Shown: in pieces, positions 7,571 through 12,124 of the stretch
Layout of the letters: each line of letters begins with the position of its first letter
Numbering within the stretch: the first letter of the stretch is position 1
NCBI GenBank assembly: GCA_016210825.1
Contig: JACQTM010000265.1
Span: 1 to 12,124 of the forward strand
Reading direction: 5' to 3'
DNA from: Hyphomicrobiales bacterium
Lineage (GTDB): Bacteria > Pseudomonadota > Alphaproteobacteria > Rhizobiales > Xanthobacteraceae
DNA length: 12,124 nt
Notes under the pieces: model-generated
The model's database searches: none
What the model was told of the DNA's origin: nothing
The model's input: the letters and a program-made list of their open reading frames with translations, nothing else
Made by a program: the position numbers and the translations under genes

Positions 7571-7604
7571 AAAAAGACGAAGGGGCCGGTCTCCCCGGCC
7601 CCTT
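7571..7604 (-). terminator. Rho-independent terminator of secG
   Basis: On the minus strand AAGGGGCCGG (7604-7595) and CCGGCCCCTT (7589-7580) form a perfect 10-bp G+C-rich stem with a 5-base loop (GGAGA). CGTC and then TTTTT (7575-7571) follow. It begins 4 bases after the secG stop codon. On the plus strand no T-run follows the stem, so it acts in the secG direction only. It insulates pyrG from secG transcription. Confidence 0.93.
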
Positions 7605-7608
7605 GCCA

Positions 7609-7992
7609 TTACTGCGATCGCGGTACCTGTGGCTCCGATGGAGCCGAAGGCTGTTGGCCACCGCCTCGAAGCTGATCAAGCAAGCCGCCGCTGCCCTGAC
7701 CAAGTGGCGCCGGCGCGCTCGGTGTGGCGGGTGCTGAAGGTGTGCCTGAACCGAGAATGGAGCTGGGCTTACGATCGAAACCGGCGAGGATCGAAAGCAC
7801 GAGGCTCGTAGCGAAAAAAATCCCCGCCAGAACTGCAGTTGCACGCGTGAGCACGTTGGAAGTGCCACGGCTGGACATGAATCCGCCACCACCACCTATG
7901 CCGAGCCCCCCACCCTCCGATCGCTGCAGCAACACGAGGCCGATCATGGCCATGACAATCATCAGATGGATGACGATAATGACGCTTTGCAT
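7609..7992 (-). CDS. secG: Preprotein translocase subunit SecG
   Basis: A 127-residue inner-membrane protein, the small subunit of the SecYEG export channel that stimulates SecA-driven translocation. Two hydrophobic segments (about 3-22 and 47-70) flank a cytoplasmic loop with the family pattern LLQRSEGGGLGIGGGGG and then NVLTRAT. The C-terminal tail (about 75-127) is low-complexity Pro/Ala/Ser/Gly/Gln, as is common in alphaproteobacterial SecG and longer than in E. coli. AGGA lies 8 bases before the ATG. It follows tpiA on the same strand after 112 bases that contain no obvious terminator, so tpiA-secG may be co-transcribed. It ends at the strong terminator 7571-7604. Confidence 0.96.
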   Translation of the reverse strand: MQSVIIVIHLMIVMAMIGLVLLQRSEGGGLGIGGGGGFMSSRGTSNVLTRATAVLAGIFFATSLVLSILAGFDRKPSSILGSGTPSAPATPSAPAPLGQGSGGLLDQLRGGGQQPSAPSEPQVPRSQ

Positions 7993-8104
7993 GAATCACG
8001 TCCTGCCAGTGCGCAGCCGAAGGTCGGCCACCGTTTCTGGTCTCGATATAGGAATTCGCGGGCGTCTCTACACGATTGTCGGCAGGAATTCCACCCTTGG
8101 TCTT

Positions 8105-8863
8105 TTAGCCATATGTGGCGGCGATGCCGAGGAAATCCTCGGCCTTTAGGCTCGCGCCACCGACCAGCGCGCCGTCTACATTGGCTGTTCCCAGCAATTC
8201 CTTGGCGTTAACCGGTTTCACCGAGCCGCCATAGAGGATTCTGATAGCCTCGCCTGCGGAGCGATAACGAGTGACAAGCTGCTTACGCAGAAAGCCGTGG
8301 ACCTCCGCGACGTCGGCGGTGGTCGGGATCAGTCCCGTACCAATCGCCCAGACGGGTTCGTAGGCGATAACGAGACTCTTTTCATCAGCTGCAACCGGTA
8401 GCGAGTCATGGAATTGCTGCTCGATGCGCGAAAGCGTGGCACCTGCCTCGCGCTCGGCCCTGGTTTCGCCAATACAGACTATGGTCATTAATCCAGCCCG
8501 CATCGCCGCCATTGTTTTGGCTCTTACGTCCGTGTCATTTTCGTCGTGGTACCTACGCCGTTCAGAATGCCCTACGATCACGGCGCTGGCACCTGCGTCT
8601 TTCAGCATTTCTGCCGCGAGGTCACCGGTGAATGCACCCCTTGCCTCGGAGTGGCAATCTTGGCCACCAATGCGCAGCGGTGATCCGCGTACAGTCACCG
8701 CGAACGCGGCAATGAGTGTGGCCGGCGGACAAACCAACAGCTCAACGCGTTGCGCTAAATCCCTCGCACCTGCGGCAATCTTGCTGACCTCTGAGACCGA
8801 CGTCATCAGCCCGTTCATCTTCCAGTTTCCAGCGACCAGCGGTCGGCGCGGTTCCCCCGCCAT
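8105..8863 (-). CDS. tpiA: Triosephosphate isomerase
   Basis: A cytosolic 252-residue enzyme interconverting dihydroxyacetone phosphate and glyceraldehyde 3-phosphate in glycolysis, gluconeogenesis and the Calvin cycle. All catalytic elements are visible: Asn13 and Lys15 in AGNWKMNG, the electrophile His99 in VIVGHSERR, the base Glu169 in AYEPVWAIGTG (start of the flexible loop), and the phosphate-binding ILYGGSV and ALVGGASL near the C-terminus. Length is normal. AGGGG lies 5 bases before ATG 8863-8861, a strong ribosome site. It diverges from the ppiD-like gene across 183 bases. In that gap GATAAT lies just upstream of tpiA, but no matching -35 is evident, so its promoter is not assigned. 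Confidence 0.98.
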   Translation of the reverse strand: MAGEPRRPLVAGNWKMNGLMTSVSEVSKIAAGARDLAQRVELLVCPPATLIAAFAVTVRGSPLRIGGQDCHSEARGAFTGDLAAEMLKDAGASAVIVGHSERRRYHDENDTDVRAKTMAAMRAGLMTIVCIGETRAEREAGATLSRIEQQFHDSLPVAADEKSLVIAYEPVWAIGTGLIPTTADVAEVHGFLRKQLVTRYRSAGEAIRILYGGSVKPVNAKELLGTANVDGALVGGASLKAEDFLGIAATYG

Positions 8864-8951
8864 GCGGACCCCTCATGAATTATCGTGTGTGCAGCGGTTA
8901 GCAGAGCCGATCACCGTGCGCCAGAGGGATGGACACCCTACGTTTCGCGAG

Positions 8952-8980
8952 TTGCGACATATCCCCCCTCTCCCTATGAT
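8952..8980 (+). promoter_or_regulatory. Sigma-70-type promoter for ppiD-trpE
   Basis: TTGCGA (8952-8957, 4 of 6 to TTGACA), a spacer of exactly 17 bases, then TATGAT (8975-8980, 5 of 6 to TATAAT). Transcription would start near 8987, giving a leader of about 60 nt before ATG 9047. Its position argues against starting the gene at the in-frame ATG 8885, since the promoter would lie inside that longer reading frame. Confidence 0.55.
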
Positions 8981-9046
8981 GCGCCGCCATTCCAGACCTG
9001 TCCTGGCGGCATCCCATCTTTACCGGCAGAAAGCGCGTGTTCGTCC

Positions 9047-10948
9047 ATGCTCCGAAGTTTGCACAAAGTCACTGGTAATTGGCTCGGCCGCATTATCACG
9101 TCCATTGTTCTTGGCTTGATCGCTATCAGCTTCGCCATTTGGGGCATCGGCGACATCTTCCGCGGCTTCGGACAATCGACAGTGGCGAAGATCGGCGGCA
9201 CCGAAATCTCCGTCGAACAATTCCGTCAGACCTTCAATGATCGCGTACAGCTTTTGGGGCGTCGCCTCGGGCGCCCGGTGACGCAGGATCAAGCGCGAGC
9301 GATCGGCTTTGATCGGCAATTGTTGGGCGAGCTTCTGGCTGAAGCCGCTGTTGACGACAATGCGCACACATTACGCCTCGGACTGTCGGATGCGGAGATC
9401 GCCAAACGCGTAATGGCCGATCCGAATTTCCGTGGGATCACAGGCCGATTCGATCGCGCACGTTTTGAACAAATTATTCGACAGTTCGGGTTCAACGAAA
9501 GCCGTTACGTGGCCGAGCAGCGGCGGTTAGCGTTGCGCCGCCAAATCGTCGAGACAATTAGCGGGGAAATGAAGGTGCCGTCGGCGTTCGTTGAAGTACG
9601 TAATCGTTTTGAAAACGAAGAACGTCGTATCGAATATATTAAACTTGCGGCCGCGCAAGCCGGAGACATACCGGCACCCGCGCTGGAAGCGCTTGCGAAG
9701 TATTTCGAAGAGCGCAAGTTTCAATTTCGCGCTCCGGAATTTCGCAAGCTCGCAATCCTGGCGGTCTCGCCGCAGGATGTCGCCGCGAAGATTGAGGTTT
9801 CCGATTCTGATATCAAGCGCGCGTTTGAGGAAAAGCGCGAACGCTATATCACCCCGGAAAAACGCGAGATTCAGCAGATCGTATTTGCCACCATGAATGA
9901 CGCCCGTGACGCGAAGCAGCGATTAGCCCAGGGCCTGACATTCGCCACCCTCGCGGCCGAACGCGGCTTGAAGGAAGCGGATATCAATCTCGGCTTCATT
10001 GAAAAATCGTCAATCATCGATCGCGCGGTGGCTGATACCGCGTTTGCACTCAAGGCAGGCGATGTGAGCGATCCTGTTCAAGGCAGGTTCGGGGCTACGC
10101 TGCTACGAGTCGTGAAGGTCGAGCCAGAAAAGTCGCGACCCTTTGAAGAAATCGCACCGGTCATCAAGAGCGATCTCGCACTGGAGCGCGCGAAAACGAA
10201 AATCCAGGATTTGCACGACAAGATCGAGGACGCGCGCGCCGGCGGTCTCGCTCTGACAGAAGTTGGAAAGAAACTCGAAATTACGGTTCGCACCATTGAC
10301 GCAGTTGATCGTTCCGGGCGAGGCTCTGATGGCGCACCCATCCGTGACTTACCACAGGCCACGGAGCTGTTGGCCGGCGTTTATGCGTCCGATATCGGTG
10401 TCGAGAATGATCCGCTTCAGGTGAGCGGCGGCTTTATTTGGTACGATGTCATAGGTGTCACACCATCGCGCGACCGGACGCTGGACGAGGTAAAAAGCCG
10501 CGTCGAGCAAAGCTGGCGCGATGCACAGATCGCGGATCGCCTGAAAGTTAAAACGGCAGAGTTAGTGGACAAGCTTAAATCTCAAAACATGGCCGATGTT
10601 GCCGCTGCCAACGGCTTGAAGGCTGAAACCGCCGATACGCTCAAGCGTGGCAAGGAAACGGCCGGCATTCCGGCGAGAGTGCTCATTGACGTGTTTCGTG
10701 CCGGTAAAGGCGAGGCGACCAGTACTGAAGGAGTTACCCCAGCCGAACGCTTTGTATTTCGTGTTACCGAGATCGTGGAGCCGAAACTGGTTATGGATGC
10801 AGCGGAAACCAAAAAAACTGATGAGACGCTACGCCGCGCACTTGGCGAAGATCTGCTCGGACAATACATCACCCAGCTGGAGAACGACCTCGGGGCTACG
10901 ATCAATCAGGATGCCTTGCGTACGGCCGTCGGCGGCAGCGCGAACTGA
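9047..10948 (+). CDS. ppiD: PpiD/SurA-like membrane-anchored periplasmic folding factor
   Basis: A 633-residue protein with a short cytoplasmic N-terminus, one membrane helix (about 13-34, ending AIWGIGDIF) and a large periplasmic part, as in PpiD, a chaperone that works at the exit of the Sec translocon. A SurA_N-like helical region (about 45-190) is followed by a parvulin-type domain (about 265-365; AFALKAGDVSDPV) and a long C-terminal region. Both histidines typical of active parvulins are replaced: Gln277 in EIQQIVF where SHIL is usual, and Thr351 in FGATLLRV where FGYHII is usual. Isomerase activity is therefore doubtful and a chaperone role more likely. The reading frame is open back to ATG 8885, adding 54 residues. 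I chose ATG 9047 because MLRSLHK and the helix match family N-termini, the extra stretch is proline-rich without features, and the promoter at 8952-8980 lies within it. No good Shine-Dalgarno is visible. trpE follows after 8 bases. Confidence 0.9.
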   Translation: MLRSLHKVTGNWLGRIITSIVLGLIAISFAIWGIGDIFRGFGQSTVAKIGGTEISVEQFRQTFNDRVQLLGRRLGRPVTQDQARAIGFDRQLLGELLAEAAVDDNAHTLRLGLSDAEIAKRVMADPNFRGITGRFDRARFEQIIRQFGFNESRYVAEQRRLALRRQIVETISGEMKVPSAFVEVRNRFENEERRIEYIKLAAAQAGDIPAPALEALAKYFEERKFQFRAPEFRKLAILAVSPQDVAAKIEVSDSDIKRAFEEKRERYITPEKREIQQIVFATMNDARDAKQRLAQGLTFATLAAERGLKEADINLGFIEKSSIIDRAVADTAFALKAGDVSDPVQGRFGATLLRVVKVEPEKSRPFEEIAPVIKSDLALERAKTKIQDLHDKIEDARAGGLALTEVGKKLEITVRTIDAVDRSGRGSDGAPIRDLPQATELLAGVYASDIGVENDPLQVSGGFIWYDVIGVTPSRDRTLDEVKSRVEQSWRDAQIADRLKVKTAELVDKLKSQNMADVAAANGLKAETADTLKRGKETAGIPARVLIDVFRAGKGEATSTEGVTPAERFVFRVTEIVEPKLVMDAAETKKTDETLRRALGEDLLGQYITQLENDLGATINQDALRTAVGGSAN

Positions 10949-10956
10949 GTTAATCG

Positions 10957-12124
10957 ATGCAGATCGAGCCGACGGCAGAAGCGTTCGCGCGCCACTATGA
11001 GCGCGGCGAGCCACAAGTGGTTTGGACAACGTTGGTCGCCGATCTGGAGACGCCGGTCTCCGCGTTTCTTAAAATCGCCGGCGGCAAGCCGATGAATTGC
11101 CTGCTTGAGTCGGTCGAGGGTGGCGCAGTACGCGGGCGCTATTCGGTGATCTGTCTTGACCCTGATCTTGTCTGGCGTGCTAATGGCACGCGCGCCGAAA
11201 TCAACCGCAACGCGCGTGCCAAGCCAGATTTATTTGCACCCTGCCCCGAGCCACCGCTCACGTCATTGCGAGCCCTAATCGCGGAAAGTCGCATTTTGCT
11301 ACCCGATAACTTGCCGCCGATGGCTGCGGGAATATTTGGCTATCTCGGCTACGATATGGTGCGGCTAATGGAGGATTTGCCGCCGCCCAATCCCGATCCG
11401 ATCGGTATTCCCGATGCTGTATTAATTCGCCCGAGCCTCGTTGTCGTGTTTGACGCGGTAAGGGATTCAATAACTGTGGTGACGCCGGTGCGTCCGCAGT
11501 TAGGAGTGAGCGCGCACGTGGCGCTGGCGCGTGCCGGTGAACGGCTCACGGGAATCGTGGAGGCATTTGATCGGCCGCTAGACAAGTCTGGCGCACTTTC
11601 CGATACAGGGTCGGTCACGATCCCGATGGCTTCGAATACAACGCCAATCGAATATGAAACAATGGTCCTTGAGGCGAAGGAATACATTGCCGCCGGCGAC
11701 ATCTTTCAGGTCGTGCTTTCACAACGCTTCGAGGCGCCCTTTTTACTACCACCGTTTGCACTCTACCGTGCATTGCGACGGGTTAATCCCGCGCCATTTC
11801 TCTATTTTCTCGATTTCGGCAGTTTCGCGGTCGCCGGCTCGAGCCCAGAAATCCTAGTCCGCGTCCGCGCTGGCCGTGTGACAATCCGCCCGATCGCCGG
11901 CACGCGCCCACGCGGCGACACGCCTCATGAAGATGTGGCGTTCGAACAAGAATTGCTCGCCGATCCCAAGGAGCGAGCCGAGCATCTAATGTTGCTCGAT
12001 CTCGGCCGTAACGATGTCGGCCGTGTTGCCAAAATCGCGAGCGTCACTGTCACCGATCAATTTTTCGTCGAACGTTACAGCCAGGTCATGCATATCGTTT
12101 CCAACGTCGAAGGCGATCTTGCCG
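10957..12124 (+). CDS. trpE: Anthranilate synthase component I (TrpE), C-terminus cut by window edge
   Basis: Starts at ATG 10957, 8 bases after the ppiD-like stop codon, and stays open for 389 codons to the right edge; the family is about 500 residues. TrpE converts chorismate to anthranilate, with ammonia supplied by TrpG, in the first step of tryptophan synthesis. The N-terminal part carries the tryptophan feedback-site motif LLES (49-52) followed by RGRYS (59-63), so end-product inhibition is expected. The chorismate-binding domain shows EYIAAGDIFQVVLSQRF, PAPFLYFLDF, IRPIAGTRPRG (about 310-320) and LLDLGRNDVGRV (about 345-356). No leader peptide with Trp codons and no attenuator lies in the 8-base gap, so transcription probably comes through ppiD. 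Ribosome site is weak, which suggests coupling. The missing 3' end prevents telling a separate TrpE from a TrpE-TrpG fusion, which some rhizobia have. Confidence 0.97.
   Translation, partial: MQIEPTAEAFARHYERGEPQVVWTTLVADLETPVSAFLKIAGGKPMNCLLESVEGGAVRGRYSVICLDPDLVWRANGTRAEINRNARAKPDLFAPCPEPPLTSLRALIAESRILLPDNLPPMAAGIFGYLGYDMVRLMEDLPPPNPDPIGIPDAVLIRPSLVVVFDAVRDSITVVTPVRPQLGVSAHVALARAGERLTGIVEAFDRPLDKSGALSDTGSVTIPMASNTTPIEYETMVLEAKEYIAAGDIFQVVLSQRFEAPFLLPPFALYRALRRVNPAPFLYFLDFGSFAVAGSSPEILVRVRAGRVTIRPIAGTRPRGDTPHEDVAFEQELLADPKERAEHLMLLDLGRNDVGRVAKIASVTVTDQFFVERYSQVMHIVSNVEGDLA

Noticed and set aside
6963..7811. 282-codon open frame on the plus strand spanning pyrG and secG
   Set aside because: Antisense to two well-recognised genes and across the secG terminator; no family features.
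8050..8091. Two GGAATTC copies and a short GCCGA/TCGGC hairpin (8016-8028) between tpiA and secG, considered as a terminator or regulator
   Set aside because: Short stems, no T-run, and GGAATTC contains the self-complementary hexamer GAATTC, so the pairing is weak evidence.
1..12124. CRISPR arrays, tRNA/rRNA genes, transposases, phage genes or toxin-antitoxin pairs
   Set aside because: Looked for and not seen on either strand.

Overview
The window is from an alphaproteobacterium, most likely the order Hyphomicrobiales (Rhizobiales). The inference rests on gene order (pyrG-secG-tpiA diverging from a ppiD-like gene followed by trpE) and on the protein sequences. G+C looks moderate to high. I can see no phage, insertion sequence, CRISPR or stable RNA gene.

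Layout. On the minus strand, left to right: the truncated 3' part of a membrane-anchored PAS-PAS-GGDEF protein (1-1494, running off the left edge, probably into an EAL domain); a soluble PAS-PAS-PAS-GGDEF-EAL protein (1722-4301); a FIST-domain sensor protein (4307-5449); a 358-base spacer with no convincing gene; CTP synthase pyrG (5808-7436); secG (7609-7992) with a textbook intrinsic terminator; and triosephosphate isomerase tpiA (8105-8863). On the plus strand: a PpiD/SurA-like membrane-anchored folding factor (9047-10948) with a recognisable promoter, then anthranilate synthase component I trpE (10957 to the right edge, truncated) eight bases later.

The right two thirds is a housekeeping block: nucleotide synthesis (PyrG), protein export (SecG and the periplasmic chaperone), glycolysis (TpiA) and tryptophan synthesis (TrpE). 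The left third is a signalling block. A FIST sensor gene is followed after 5 bases by a multi-PAS c-di-GMP enzyme, and then by a second, paralogous c-di-GMP gene behind its own 227-base leader. I read this as a small-molecule sensor (FIST) wired to cyclic-di-GMP turnover, with two related output enzymes.

Most worth a second look: the FIST/c-di-GMP pair; metal-site and phosphate-site substitutions in the GGDEF domain of the middle protein beside an apparently complete EAL site; a strong hairpin abutting the start codon of the left-hand gene; and loss of both parvulin histidines in the PpiD-like protein. I found nothing that is clearly a wholly new system.
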